NCBI GenBank assembly: GCA_002838185.1
Contig: CP017948.1
Coordinates: 1,674,001 to 1,738,000 of the forward strand
Length of the DNA: 64,000 bases
Direction of reading: 5' to 3'
From: Tenericutes bacterium MO-XQ
Lineage (GTDB): Bacteria > Bacillota_I > Bacilli_A > Acholeplasmatales > Acholeplasmataceae
Below, one piece after another: positions 43,701-50,817 of this stretch (position 1 is its first letter; every line of letters begins with the position of its first letter). The notes under the pieces are model-generated. The model saw nothing but the letters and a program-made list of their open reading frames with translations, was not told the DNA's origin and ran no database searches. Made by a program: the position numbers and the translations under genes.

Positions 43701-44257
43701 TCGATTGATTGCACTTCGTGTGAAGTTCTAAATCCATCAAAGAAATGAACGAATGGAATACTTGATTTGATTGCTGCTAAATGTGCAATCCCTGCTAAAT
43801 CCATTGAAGACTGAACAGATGTTGATGCTAAAAACGCAAACCCTGTTTGTCTTGCTGCCATAACGTCTTGGTGGTCACCAAAGATTGATAATGCTTGAGC
43901 AGCAATTGATCTAGCCGCAACATGAATAACACCTGGTAACATTTGACCAGCAATTTTATACATGTTAGGAATCTTTAATAATAAACCTTGTGATGCAGTG
44001 TATGTTGTAGTCAAAACACCCATTTGTAATGACCCGTGCACTGTACCAGCAGCGCCTGCCTCACTTTGCATTTCGATAATCTTCACAGGCATACCGAATA
44101 AATTCTTTTTACCTGCAGAAGCCCAAAGGTCAACGTATTGTGCCATTGGTGAGGATGGTGTAATTGGATATATACCAGCAACTTCTGTAAATGCATATGA
44201 GCAATATGCTGCTGCTTCGTTACCATCCATTGATTTAATAACTTTTTTAGCTACCAT
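40718..44257 (-). CDS. nifJ: Pyruvate:ferredoxin (flavodoxin) oxidoreductase
   Basis: A 1179-residue single-chain PFOR that oxidises pyruvate with CoA to acetyl-CoA, CO2 and reduced ferredoxin. Domains in order: pyruvate-binding domain I (PITPSSPMAQYVDLW), domain II, gamma domain, two [4Fe-4S] clusters (CIQCNQCVFACPHG and CTECGVCVEVCP), and the TPP domain with CAGCGETPYIKALTQLYGD (CAGCGE) and GGDGWAYDIGYGG. An oxygen-sensitive enzyme, it implies fermentative anaerobic metabolism. It follows a peroxiredoxin gene by 25 bases in one operon, a sensible protection. AGGAGG precedes its ATG. Confidence 0.97.
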   Translation of the reverse strand: MVAKKVIKSMDGNEAAAYCSYAFTEVAGIYPITPSSPMAQYVDLWASAGKKNLFGMPVKIIEMQSEAGAAGTVHGSLQMGVLTTTYTASQGLLLKIPNMYKIAGQMLPGVIHVAARSIAAQALSIFGDHQDVMAARQTGFAFLASTSVQSSMDLAGIAHLAAIKSSIPFVHFFDGFRTSHEVQSIEVLDYEVFDRLLDKEAVAKFRQKGLNPERPVTRGTAQSDDVYFQTKVLQSSHYAQVPDIVNEYMQEISKVTGRDYAPFTYYGDKDATDVIIAMGSVCESAKQSIDYLVGKGKKVGLLTVHLYRPFSTKYFLDKMPKTVKRITVLDRTMEPGATGNPLYLDVKSVYYNSDDAPMILGGVYGLSSKDTTPSMVVSVFENMAGAQKDQFTIGIDDDVTHTSITYDKTLDLTDANTTELLFFGLGSDGTVGASKNITKIIGDNTDLYSQAYASYDSKKAGGVTRMHLRFSDKPIRSTYLVNYPNFVSCSTDTYLRKYDMLKGLKQGGTFLLNTQTPAEDIETLLPNKVKRQLAIKKANFYIINAVDLAYEIGLGRRINTIMQSAFFKLNEHLMDAEKANELMKAYAKKTYGRKGDAIVKLNEEAIDAGYKHIVKVDVKPEWATLTDEAEAANDNRPDFVKKIADIVNAIEGDSLPVSAFLGYEDAHMENGASAYEKRGIANYVPEWRSENCIQCNQCVFACPHGVIRSFLADDQEAANAPEGAKFIDAKGKDMAGYKFSIQVSTLDCTECGVCVEVCPTKEKSLAMVPIGDELAKGSQETADYFFNEVTYKDLGDNNPKNLSFRQPLFEFSGACAGCGETPYIKALTQLYGDHLVIANATGCSSIYGGSFPATPYTTNAEGFGPAWANSLFEDNAEFGFGMRIAYETVRDRVQTLLADHMEEMPESLQALAKEWIENRKDASITRRLKPEMVKELEKIDKPFAKDLLDIKDYFVKVSQWIVGGDGWAYDIGYGGIDHVMANAEDVNILVLDTEVYSNTGGQSSKSAPTGSIAKFTAAGKNTKKKDLAAIAMSYGHVYVAQVSSGASQAQVVKAMKEAESYDGPSIVIAYSPCIEHGIKGGLTNSAAQGKLAVECGYWPTFRFDPRREVEGKNPFQVDSRPPVWDKYHDYLLNEARYSQLAQINPDHAAELLDKNMQDAKKRWKMYQRYLAMDYSLDQE

Positions 44258-44282
44258 GAATACTTCCTCCTGATTCTAGTAT

Positions 44283-44738
44283 TTAACTTAATACTTCTAA
44301 AATCTCAGCTGCATTCTCATTTGGAGATGCCTTTTCGAACACGTGAGTGATGATACCTTCTTCATTTAAAATAAATGTAGAACGATTAACACCCATATAT
44401 TTTCTACCGTACATGCTTTTTTCAACATATACTCCGAAATATGAACATACTTTTACATCCTCATCACTAAGTAAGATAAACGGCAAGTCATAATCTTCAA
44501 CAAACTTTTTATGACTTTTAACGCTATCTTTGGAAATTCCAATGACGACGATGTCTTTTTCTTTAAACGCATCATATGAATCTCTAAATGCACACGCTTG
44601 TGCTGTACATCCAGAAGTGTTATCTTTTGGATAAAAATAGATGACTACTTTCTTACCTAAATAATCTTTAAGGTTGTGTATTTTTCCATAAGCGTCAGGC
44701 AAAGAAAAATCCTGAACTTTTGTTCCTACCTTTAACAT
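44283..44738 (-). CDS. bcp: Thiol peroxidase of the BCP/PrxQ class
   Basis: A 151-residue atypical peroxiredoxin that reduces hydroperoxides with thioredoxin-type reductants. The peroxidatic Cys lies in YFYPKDNTSGCTAQACAFRD, with the second Cys four residues later as in PrxQ, and the Arg in GVNRSTFIL is present. The start at 44738 follows GGAGG; a longer frame exists but lacks a ribosome site. It is co-transcribed with PFOR and likely guards it from peroxide. Confidence 0.93.
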   Translation of the reverse strand: MLKVGTKVQDFSLPDAYGKIHNLKDYLGKKVVIYFYPKDNTSGCTAQACAFRDSYDAFKEKDIVVIGISKDSVKSHKKFVEDYDLPFILLSDEDVKVCSYFGVYVEKSMYGRKYMGVNRSTFILNEEGIITHVFEKASPNENAAEILEVLS

Positions 44739-44872
44739 AGTTAACCTCCATTTTTGATATGAGCATTTCCTACATTTCATTATAACGCATTTAGGGGTTT
44801 TTTTTAAGGTTTTCTCGAAATTTCACATATATTTAACAAAGTTTAAAAAGATTATAAACTTCGGCATTTCAA

Positions 44873-44893
44873 ATAAAAAAACGACAAAGTCGC
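44873..44893 (-). terminator. Weak terminator after tRNA-Leu
   Basis: Short CGAC/GTCG stem and a seven-T run on the minus strand, 15 bases after the tRNA. The rest of the 44739-44872 stretch holds only a TATAAT for the peroxiredoxin operon. Confidence 0.5.
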
Positions 44894-44907
44894 TTCTTTT
44901 AAATAAG

Positions 44908-44992
44908 TGGTGCGGGTGACAGGAGTTGAACCTGCACGCCGTAAGGCGCTAGATCCTAAGTCTAGTGCGTCTGCCAATTTCGCCACACCCGC
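44908..44992 (-). tRNA. tRNA-Leu (anticodon TAG), CCA encoded
   Basis: Full cloverleaf on the minus strand: acceptor GCGGGTG with CACCCGC, anticodon stem CTAGA/TCTAG around loop CTTAGGA, a long variable arm typical of class II tRNA, GGTTCAACTCC T arm, and encoded CCA. TAG reads CUN leucine codons. Confidence 0.97.
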
Positions 44993-45001
44993 GCAAAAAG
45001 A

Positions 45002-45030
45002 ATTATACCTTTTTTTTAGAAAAGTGTCAA
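45002..45030 (-). promoter_or_regulatory. tRNA-Leu promoter
   Basis: Minus strand TTGACA (45030-45025), 17-base spacer, TATAAT (45007-45002), ten bases before the tRNA. Confidence 0.9.
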
Positions 45031-45048
45031 TTCTTTTTTGAAATAATC

Positions 45049-46614
45049 TTAGATTTTTATCTTTCTCTTTCTATATATATGAATAGAAGTTAAAATTACA
45101 CCCGCTATAGGCAAGACACCTAATAAGTATAACATATTAAAGTTTGATGTTTCAACAACATCTATAAGTACTCTAGTTTGATAGGTTTGATCATCTACTT
45201 GATAGTTCATATACACATAATAGGATCCTGATTTACTTGCTCTTAGTTCATACTCATTATGGTCAATGGATATATTTGTTGCATGAATACCTTCATCCTC
45301 TAGAGTAGTTGATAACCATGTAATGATATCGTCTTCTGATTTGATCTCAGTTGGGGTTGTTGTGATGATATATGTTTCATTAACATTAAACTCAGGACCT
45401 CTATTATCTATGACGTGAACATAGATATCTTTTGTGGATGTATTGCCTGATGTGTCTGTTGCAGATATGGTAAGTAAATATATCCCTGGATTTTGATTTA
45501 ACGCATACTCATCATGCGATATATGTATACTACTTGTTTGAACAGCGACATCATCAGTAAATTGATAATATGATAATATATCTTGAGCTGATAGTGGTGT
45601 ATCGCCAACATACAAGTATAATTGTGATGGTCCTTTGATATTTGGTCCGATGTTATCATAGAGTTCTACAGAAAATGTTTGTGACGTTTGGTTTGAACTT
45701 AAGTCAGAAACACTGACAGTAATCTCGTATGTTCCCACGCTTGTAGCTCCCGTATATGTATCATGAATGATTGATAGATGCTGATAGTTTAATAAGTCCA
45801 CATTATCGGTTACAGTAATCAATGTTCTTAACGTGTTCACATCAACTTTATTTGACAGAGGCACTCTAATAGGTTCAGACACAGATAAAACAGGAGCAGT
45901 TAAATCTTCAACGAGAACTGATAATATATATTGTTTTGTGATATTATTATGACTCGCTTCATAAATGAGCTCATATTGTCCAGGAAGTTTTTCACTTGAA
46001 GTATATGTGTCATGAGATATATCTTTGGATATTGATAATCCTTCAGGTGTTTGTGCAGAAACATAAGATGATATCGTTTCAGTCGTAAGTAAATGGTCAT
46101 AGTCAACTTTTATTTGACCATAATACTTTAGTTCTTCATTGGGATTTATGTATGGTTCATAGCCAAAAAAATCTGCATAAACTCCCTCATATAAAATGAT
46201 TTCATATGGTGCAACCAAATTAGCTGCATCCACATAAAGTCTTTCAAACAATAAGTAATCTGCATCAGGAGTAAATTCTATATACACCCTTTGATTAAGA
46301 TCATCTTTAACATAAGTATAAGATATGGGATTATAACTTGGTATATTCGTGATATCAGCTTCTAGACTTTCAATTTGATCATACCATGTCAAAACAGCAT
46401 TTTTACTCATCACAAGTGTATAAGTAGATCCCCTTTTAATCTTAAATTCGCTATTACTGTAGTATAAATTATTGTCATTACCAAACTCAAAGAATGTCGT
46501 TAAATCTAGATAATTCCTTCCAATAGGCAACGTCTCAACTCTTGCATAGCTTCTTCCTTGTACAATCATAAAACCTGTACATACTAATGTAATAAATATG
46601 AATATTTTTTTCAT
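45049..46614 (-). CDS. Surface protein with tandem Ig-like repeats and C-terminal anchor
   Basis: A 521-residue secreted protein with a signal peptide (about 1-24, ends near SYARVE). About residues 155-487 hold four Ig-like repeats of about 80 residues, each with a (S/T)HD.Y motif and a late GxYxLxxxAxD strand (GTYEITVSVSDLSSN, GIYLLTISATDTSGNTS). A single membrane helix (about 492-512) and basic tail RKRKIKI anchor it to the membrane; there is no LPxTG, consistent with a wall-less cell. Adhesion or surface-layer role is inferred. AGGAGG precedes the ATG. Flanked by tRNA genes on both sides. Confidence 0.8.
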   Translation of the reverse strand: MKKIFIFITLVCTGFMIVQGRSYARVETLPIGRNYLDLTTFFEFGNDNNLYYSNSEFKIKRGSTYTLVMSKNAVLTWYDQIESLEADITNIPSYNPISYTYVKDDLNQRVYIEFTPDADYLLFERLYVDAANLVAPYEIILYEGVYADFFGYEPYINPNEELKYYGQIKVDYDHLLTTETISSYVSAQTPEGLSISKDISHDTYTSSEKLPGQYELIYEASHNNITKQYILSVLVEDLTAPVLSVSEPIRVPLSNKVDVNTLRTLITVTDNVDLLNYQHLSIIHDTYTGATSVGTYEITVSVSDLSSNQTSQTFSVELYDNIGPNIKGPSQLYLYVGDTPLSAQDILSYYQFTDDVAVQTSSIHISHDEYALNQNPGIYLLTISATDTSGNTSTKDIYVHVIDNRGPEFNVNETYIITTTPTEIKSEDDIITWLSTTLEDEGIHATNISIDHNEYELRASKSGSYYVYMNYQVDDQTYQTRVLIDVVETSNFNMLYLLGVLPIAGVILTSIHIYRKRKIKI

Positions 46615-46675
46615 CTCTCATTCCTCCTATTTCATGTTAGAGAAAACAGAGATTTTTTACTTTAAAAAGAAAAAA

Positions 46676-46695
46676 AGAAACGAAAAATCGTTTCT
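46676..46695 (-). terminator. Terminator after tRNA-Gln
   Basis: AGAAACGA/TCGTTTCT hairpin with a T run on the minus strand, 13 bases after tRNA-Gln. Confidence 0.85.
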
Positions 46696-46707
46696 CTATC
46701 TTTTAAA

Positions 46708-46781
46708 TGGCAGGCCCAGCTGGATTTGAACCAACGATGAGGGAGTCAAAGTCCCTTGCCTTACCCCTTGGCTATGGGCCT
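46708..46781 (-). tRNA. tRNA-Gln (anticodon TTG), CCA encoded
   Basis: Acceptor AGGCCCA with TGGGCCT, discriminator G, anticodon stem AGGGA/TCCCT around CTTTGAC, GGTTCAAATCC T arm, CCA encoded. Transcribed after tRNA-His. Confidence 0.97.
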
Positions 46782-46793
46782 ACTATGCTATTA

Positions 46794-46870
46794 TGGGGCG
46801 GCCGAAGGGAATCGAACCCTCGAATGTCGGGACCACAACCCGATGCGTTAACCACTTCGCCACGGCCGCC
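46794..46870 (-). tRNA. tRNA-His (anticodon GTG), CCA encoded
   Basis: Acceptor GCGGCCG with CGGCCGC, an extra 5' G opposite discriminator C as is diagnostic of tRNA-His, anticodon stem TCGGG/CCCGA around TTGTGGT, GGGTTCGATTCCC T arm, CCA encoded. Confidence 0.97.
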
Positions 46871-46889
46871 ATGTCATAGCGCAATTTCT

Positions 46890-46917
46890 ATTATACAATA
46901 AATTTCATATTTGTAAA
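46890..46917 (-). promoter_or_regulatory. Promoter of the tRNA-His/tRNA-Gln unit
   Basis: Minus strand TTTACA (46917-46912), 16-base spacer, TATAAT (46895-46890), 20 bases before tRNA-His. Confidence 0.8.
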
Positions 46918-46997
46918 GTGAAATAATGTAATTTTTTTATTTTAGTTGTATATTTGTAAATTATCGTGTATCATACTTTACGAAAGGTGTGATATAC

Positions 46998-47969
46998 ATG
47001 ATGAAATGGATAGGTAGATCCATCTATGTACTGGCAATAGTATTTATTTCTGTTGTTGTATTTAGATTAGCATATACTGCGAAACTACAAGAATATTATG
47101 ATGCTGAAGTTAGAGAAAATATGGATGATGATGAAACATTATTAACAGGATTAATGACATCTCTTACCATAGATTATTATCAAGAAACTCCAAAAATTTA
47201 TGAGTATATAAGTGATGAAGGAGATTATCAGTTTAATTTATCTGCATATGCAATTGGTATATCATATGGAGATGAAAAATATGATGGTTTGATGTTTGTC
47301 ATTAATGATATTAAAATTGTAGAAGATGATGAGCTTCTTGAAAACCCAATCATAAGAATGTCTGTAACTTTATCTCATCAAACATTACTTGTTAACGATG
47401 AGTATCAAAATAATGGCAGTATTATTTTTGATCCAGTTTTACAGTTTAGTATTTATAATGTACCTGCATTATTCTTATTTGATGCGCCTAACTATACACT
47501 TATTCCTAATGATGATGAAAATGCTGAACCTGAATATGCTTTAATTGAAACACTAACATTAGAGTATTCTAACGGTGAAACAAATGATAATGGCAGTTAT
47601 GTTTTTGATGAAGTTCCATTTTTTGTAGCATCAAACGAAGAATATAGAGATGCAGTTCATGATGATCATAAAGATAGCAACTTCGCAATCGATCCTGAAT
47701 CTTATCGATTAAGTGATGATTTTGGAGCAGATGGACTTACAGAAGATGATATTGTTGCTTTTAATTTAGTTACTGAAAAAGATGACTTATCAGCTTATAA
47801 CGGTGTTATGTGGAGAATTATGCTAGTTTATGTTTTAGTTGTTGTGATTATCACTTACTTCTTGTTCTTCCATAAATATGTAAGACTCAAACTACAAAGA
47901 AAGCAAGAAAAAGAAGTTACGGTGTCAAAACAAGCAATCTTTAAAGATGATGTAGAAGACGAAAAATAA
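46998..47969 (+). CDS. Bitopic membrane protein with acidic outer domain, unknown
   Basis: A 323-residue protein with one N-terminal membrane helix (about 6-26), a 230-residue acidic extracytoplasmic region rich in Asp/Glu, and a C-terminal helix (about 272-292) ending in a basic tail. The family is not recognised. The ATG at 46998 follows AAAGGTG at eight bases; the in-frame GTG at 46989 is in the ribosome site. It has its own hairpin terminator and is a single-gene unit. Confidence 0.75.
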   Translation: MMKWIGRSIYVLAIVFISVVVFRLAYTAKLQEYYDAEVRENMDDDETLLTGLMTSLTIDYYQETPKIYEYISDEGDYQFNLSAYAIGISYGDEKYDGLMFVINDIKIVEDDELLENPIIRMSVTLSHQTLLVNDEYQNNGSIIFDPVLQFSIYNVPALFLFDAPNYTLIPNDDENAEPEYALIETLTLEYSNGETNDNGSYVFDEVPFFVASNEEYRDAVHDDHKDSNFAIDPESYRLSDDFGADGLTEDDIVAFNLVTEKDDLSAYNGVMWRIMLVYVLVVVIITYFLFFHKYVRLKLQRKQEKEVTVSKQAIFKDDVEDEK

Positions 47970-47990
47970 TTTTTCGTCTTTTTTCTTTTT
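47958..47990 (+). terminator. Terminator of the 46998 gene
   Basis: GACGAAAAAT (47958-47967) and ATTTTTCGTC (47969-47978) followed by a T run; it includes the stop codon. Confidence 0.85.
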
Positions 47991-47996
47991 TAATAA

Positions 47997-48026
47997 TTGC
48001 ATTTTAATCTTTATTTATGCTATACT
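47997..48026 (+). promoter_or_regulatory. tRNA-Trp promoter
   Basis: TTGCAT (47997-48002), 18-base spacer, TATACT (48021-48026). Confidence 0.7.
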
Positions 48027-48039
48027 TATACATGCTGTT

Positions 48040-48114
48040 AGGGATATGGTGTCAATGGTAGCACAGCGGTCTCCAAAACCGTTAGTACGGGTTCGAATCC
48101 TGTTATCCCTGCCA
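48040..48114 (+). tRNA. tRNA-Trp (anticodon CCA), CCA encoded
   Basis: Acceptor AGGGATA with TATCCCT, anticodon stem GCGGT/ACCGT around CTCCAAA, GGGTTCGAATCC T arm, discriminator G and CCA. The anticodon reads only UGG, which agrees with UGA being stop in this organism. Confidence 0.97.
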
Positions 48115-48126
48115 TTAGTAAGTTAT

Positions 48127-48163
48127 AGCTTCTAAGTCTTTTGCTGACGATGAAGCTTTTATT
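48127..48163 (+). terminator. tRNA-Trp terminator
   Basis: AGCTTC and GAAGCT arms with a large loop, then TTTTATTTTTT. Confidence 0.6.
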
Positions 48164-48183
48164 TTTTATATAGGAGTGATTTT

Positions 48184-48735
48184 GTGAGTTCGTACGATAA
48201 GTATTATCAACAAAAAAATTATTTTGGAAATCCTTATCCAGAGTTAATCGACTATTTTACATCTCTTGATAAATCTTTAAAAGTTATCGATTTAGGATGT
48301 GGTCAAGGAAGAGATACGCTTGCTTTAGGTCGATTAGGTTTTGATGTCACTGGTGTTGATATATCACAAGTAGGCATCAATCAACTAAACACCATTGTCA
48401 AAAAAGAAAAGCTACAAGTTACAGGAATAGTAGCTGATTATCATCAAATCAACAACCTAGAAACTTTTGACATCATTCTTATGGATTCCATGTTTCATTT
48501 TTATAAAAAGGACCTTGAAGATGAGACAAAAACCATAAACACAATACTTGATCAGTTAAAACCAGGAGCAAGATTTGTTACGATAGTGCAAAAAAATAAA
48601 AAACGTATTGATATATTAAAAAACATTTTTAAATCTTATCAAAAAGTTCATTTAATCGAGCATGAAGACAGCTTTATATATAGTGAGTTTGACAGTGAGT
48701 TTTATATGATATCAGTTATTAAACAAGATAAATAA
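48184..48735 (+). CDS. SAM-dependent methyltransferase (TehB-like class I)
   Basis: A 183-residue Rossmann methylase. Motif I is VIDLGCGQGRDTLALGRLG, followed by the acidic VTGVDISQVGINQL, and the FDIILMDSMFHF motif IV region. The closest look is TehB/UbiE-like small-molecule methylases, but the substrate is unknown. It starts with GTG after AGGAGTGA. Its terminator hairpin (48741-48762) is the target of the IS1182 element. Confidence 0.88.
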   Translation: MSSYDKYYQQKNYFGNPYPELIDYFTSLDKSLKVIDLGCGQGRDTLALGRLGFDVTGVDISQVGINQLNTIVKKEKLQVTGIVADYHQINNLETFDIILMDSMFHFYKKDLEDETKTINTILDQLKPGARFVTIVQKNKKRIDILKNIFKSYQKVHLIEHEDSFIYSEFDSEFYMISVIKQDK

Positions 48736-48740
48736 GTATA

Positions 48741-48762
48741 AAGAGTGGTAAGTACCACTCTT
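48741..48762. terminator. Terminator hairpin, left copy beside IS1182
   Basis: AAGAGTGGTA-AG-TACCACTCTT hairpin after the methyltransferase gene. The 19-base core is repeated at 50473-50491 on the other side of the IS element; originally it was one bidirectional terminator between two converging genes. Confidence 0.9.
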
Positions 48763-48880
48763 TTCAGACTGTAGACAAAAACAGTTTTTTAAGAAGAATA
48801 TCTCATTTTGAGATGTTCTTTTTTTGTTTGAGTATAAAAAAAAGAGTTTTTCACTCAATTCCAGTCAAATCGCAGATATA

Positions 48881-50227
48881 TTACCACATGATTGTGGCTA
48901 ACTTTTTCAAATTGTACATACTTAAAATCATGAAGCTTCGATCCTCATTTTTCCTAAGTCCTCTAAGAAACGTAAATCCCAGACAATGATTCATTTTTGA
49001 AATTCCAAACACCCTTTCAACTGATGTTTTTCTTTTCGGATATACCTCTTTGCCAATCTCAGATAGTCGAATCAGTTTAGCTTCTTCACTATCTGCTTCA
49101 TAAAAATGTCTTAGTATCACTTTTGTTTTCTGATTTGTACACTGAGTCTTAAAAGGACAATTTAAACAATCTTTCGTTTTTGTTTTATATGCTTTATAGC
49201 CTTGTTTGTTGGTACCTCTATAAGTTAAGACTTTTTCATTTGGACAAACATAATAATCATGAAGTTCAATATATTTGAATCTATGTTTTGTAAAATATAA
49301 TATATTGGATGATCCACCAGCACCTTTTCTTCCTTTAGGTCTTTTATAGGGAATCACAGGCTTAACACCTCGTTTAAATAATTCATGAAGTAATACTGGA
49401 TGATCATACCCTGAATCCATAACTGCCATGTCAACTTCTTCATGAGCTTCTATATAATTAATGACTGTTTCCAGTCCAGTTTGACTATCGTGTAAGTTAC
49501 CTGGAAATACTTGAGATGCTAATACCCATCCGTTTTCATCACTAATCACTTGGTTACTATAGGCTAACTGTCTTTCTTTCTCACCTTTATGAAACATGCC
49601 ACAGTCCGGATCAGTAAGGCTCTTTGTTACTTTTTTAGCTTCGTTGAAATCTATTTCTTTTTTGCCTTCTTCAACTCTAACTTCATTGATTTCTGTTTGT
49701 AGAGATTCTACATACCGGTTCGTTGAATCATTGATGATAATGTCATTGACTTGTCTTTTATTTGCATATGCCTTAATATGTGTTGCATCGACAAATATAT
49801 TATCCATTTTGACAAGCTTTAATTTCATGGCTTGATATAAAATCGTATTAAAGATCTCTTCAAAAACAGAAGTGCCTTCAAAACGACGTACATAGTTTTT
49901 CCCAAAGGTTGAAAAGTGTGGAACGACATCATTAAAATCGTATCCTAAAAACCATCGATATGCAGCATTAACTTCGATTTCTTCAATTGTTCTTCTCATG
50001 GATCTAATGTTAAATAAATACTGAATAAAGACAATCTTAAATAAAATGACTGGGTCTATAGATGGTCTTCCCATATCATCTGCGTATAAATTTTCTACAA
50101 TATCATAAATAAAACTGAAATCAATCGCTTTATCTATTTTTCTAACTAGATGATTGTTTGGAACGAGTTTATCCATGTCCATGATGAAGATGTTTTCGCG
50201 ATTGTTTATTTGATGTTTTGTTAACAT
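48881..50227 (-). CDS. IS1182-family transposase
   Basis: A 448-residue DDE transposase. The N-terminal DUF772-type region (YADDMGRPSIDPVILFKIVF, core GRPSIDP) and the catalytic residues are visible: Asp in IFVDATHIKA, Asp in VMDSGYDHP, and Glu in KTSVERVFG. A Cys cluster CLNCPFKTQC is typical of the family. It appears full length. The ATG has GGTGAT six bases upstream. Confidence 0.96.
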   Translation of the reverse strand: MLTKHQINNRENIFIMDMDKLVPNNHLVRKIDKAIDFSFIYDIVENLYADDMGRPSIDPVILFKIVFIQYLFNIRSMRRTIEEIEVNAAYRWFLGYDFNDVVPHFSTFGKNYVRRFEGTSVFEEIFNTILYQAMKLKLVKMDNIFVDATHIKAYANKRQVNDIIINDSTNRYVESLQTEINEVRVEEGKKEIDFNEAKKVTKSLTDPDCGMFHKGEKERQLAYSNQVISDENGWVLASQVFPGNLHDSQTGLETVINYIEAHEEVDMAVMDSGYDHPVLLHELFKRGVKPVIPYKRPKGRKGAGGSSNILYFTKHRFKYIELHDYYVCPNEKVLTYRGTNKQGYKAYKTKTKDCLNCPFKTQCTNQKTKVILRHFYEADSEEAKLIRLSEIGKEVYPKRKTSVERVFGISKMNHCLGFTFLRGLRKNEDRSFMILSMYNLKKLATIMW

Positions 50228-50302
50228 GAAATCACCAACCTTTGTTATTATTTTACCATGTTACCTATATATTTATATATAGGTAAAAGTAACTTTTGTA
50301 TA

Positions 50303-50398
50303 AAAAAAAGAAGATCAGAAGCGGACGTGGGTCTATTAAGTAGTTCTATCTACACCGATTTTTAGTAGTCTATGCTACAAGTGACCAAACTGATCTTC
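50303..50398 (-). ncRNA. Candidate small structured RNA inside the IS1182 element
   Basis: On the minus strand a 9-base stem (GAAGATCAG with CTGATCTTC, 50398-50390 and 50318-50310) closes a region with GGTC/GACC and two GTAG/CTAC hairpins, and ends in eight T residues. A TATAAA lies just upstream. It lies between a terminator (50431-50452) and the transposase gene. It could be a sRNA, or simply a terminator or translational control element. Confidence 0.45.
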
Positions 50399-50430
50399 AT
50401 ATTCATATTTTATAATAATTTTTAAAAAAA

Positions 50431-50452
50431 TACCATATCCTCAGATACGGTA
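50431..50452 (-). terminator. Inward-protecting terminator at the IS1182 right end
   Basis: TACCGTATC, loop TGAG, GATATGGTA and seven T residues on the minus strand; blocks transcripts entering from the phosphate/glutaredoxin side. Confidence 0.7.
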
Positions 50453-50472
50453 CTTTGTCTACAGCCTGAAAA

Positions 50473-50499
50473 AGAGTGGTAAGTACCACTCTTTTTTTA
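50473..50499. terminator. Terminator hairpin, right copy beside IS1182
   Basis: AGAGTGGTAAGTACCACTC and T run; serves the glutaredoxin-like gene on the minus strand in its pre-insertion form, and is identical in core to the copy at 48741. Confidence 0.85.
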
Positions 50500-50757
50500 T
50501 TTGCCTGTATGTTTTTTTAGAAAAGCTTTGATAAGTTCTGGTTTCATATCTATTAATATATCATCATCTTTAATCAGTACTGGCAATGCCAATACCATAT
50601 ATTTCTTAACCAGTTCCACAAAAAAATCAAAATCTTCTTCTTTGTCAACAATCGTGATATCATTTTTATATTTATCATTTAACACTGTTTTTAAGTAAAA
50701 CTTTAATTTATTGCAGTTTGGACAATTAGGTTTTGTTAACATGTATAGTTTTGACAT
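50497..50757 (-). CDS. Glutaredoxin/thioredoxin-like protein
   Basis: An 86-residue thioredoxin-fold protein with CPNC redox motif in LTKPNCPNCNKLKFYL and the cis-Pro in LALPVLI. Small glutaredoxin-like proteins reduce disulfides or serve ribonucleotide reductase. It is 60 bases after phoR in the same direction, but has no link to phosphate. AAGGAG precedes the ATG. Confidence 0.85.
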   Translation of the reverse strand: MSKLYMLTKPNCPNCNKLKFYLKTVLNDKYKNDITIVDKEEDFDFFVELVKKYMVLALPVLIKDDDILIDMKPELIKAFLKKHTGK

Positions 50758-50817
50758 ATAAAGCTCCTTTATATTTGATCAATGATAGTTTAACAAAAAT
50801 ATGTCCTAAAGTTTCTA

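Larger units (their letters stand above)
48761..50472 (-). mobile_element. IS1182-family insertion sequence, about 1.7 kb
   Basis: Bounded by 19-base inverted repeats, TTTTCAGACTGTAGACAAA (48761-48779) and the complement of 50454-50472, with one mismatch (A/G). A single intact transposase gene fills most of the element. It is flanked by a direct repeat of 19 bases that is the hairpin of a terminator. Upstream of the transposase on the minus strand are two terminator-like hairpins that would shield it from outside transcription. Intact ends and ORF suggest recent insertion. Confidence 0.92.

Noticed and set aside
46707-46901. Plus-strand reading frame over 46707-46901
   Set aside because: It lies entirely on tRNA-Gln and tRNA-His; the peptide is an artefact of tRNA sequence.
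50228-50300. AT-rich inverted repeat CTATATAT/ATATATAG as a phage or IS attachment site
   Set aside because: It is inside the IS1182 element near the transposase start and is better explained as part of its promoter region.
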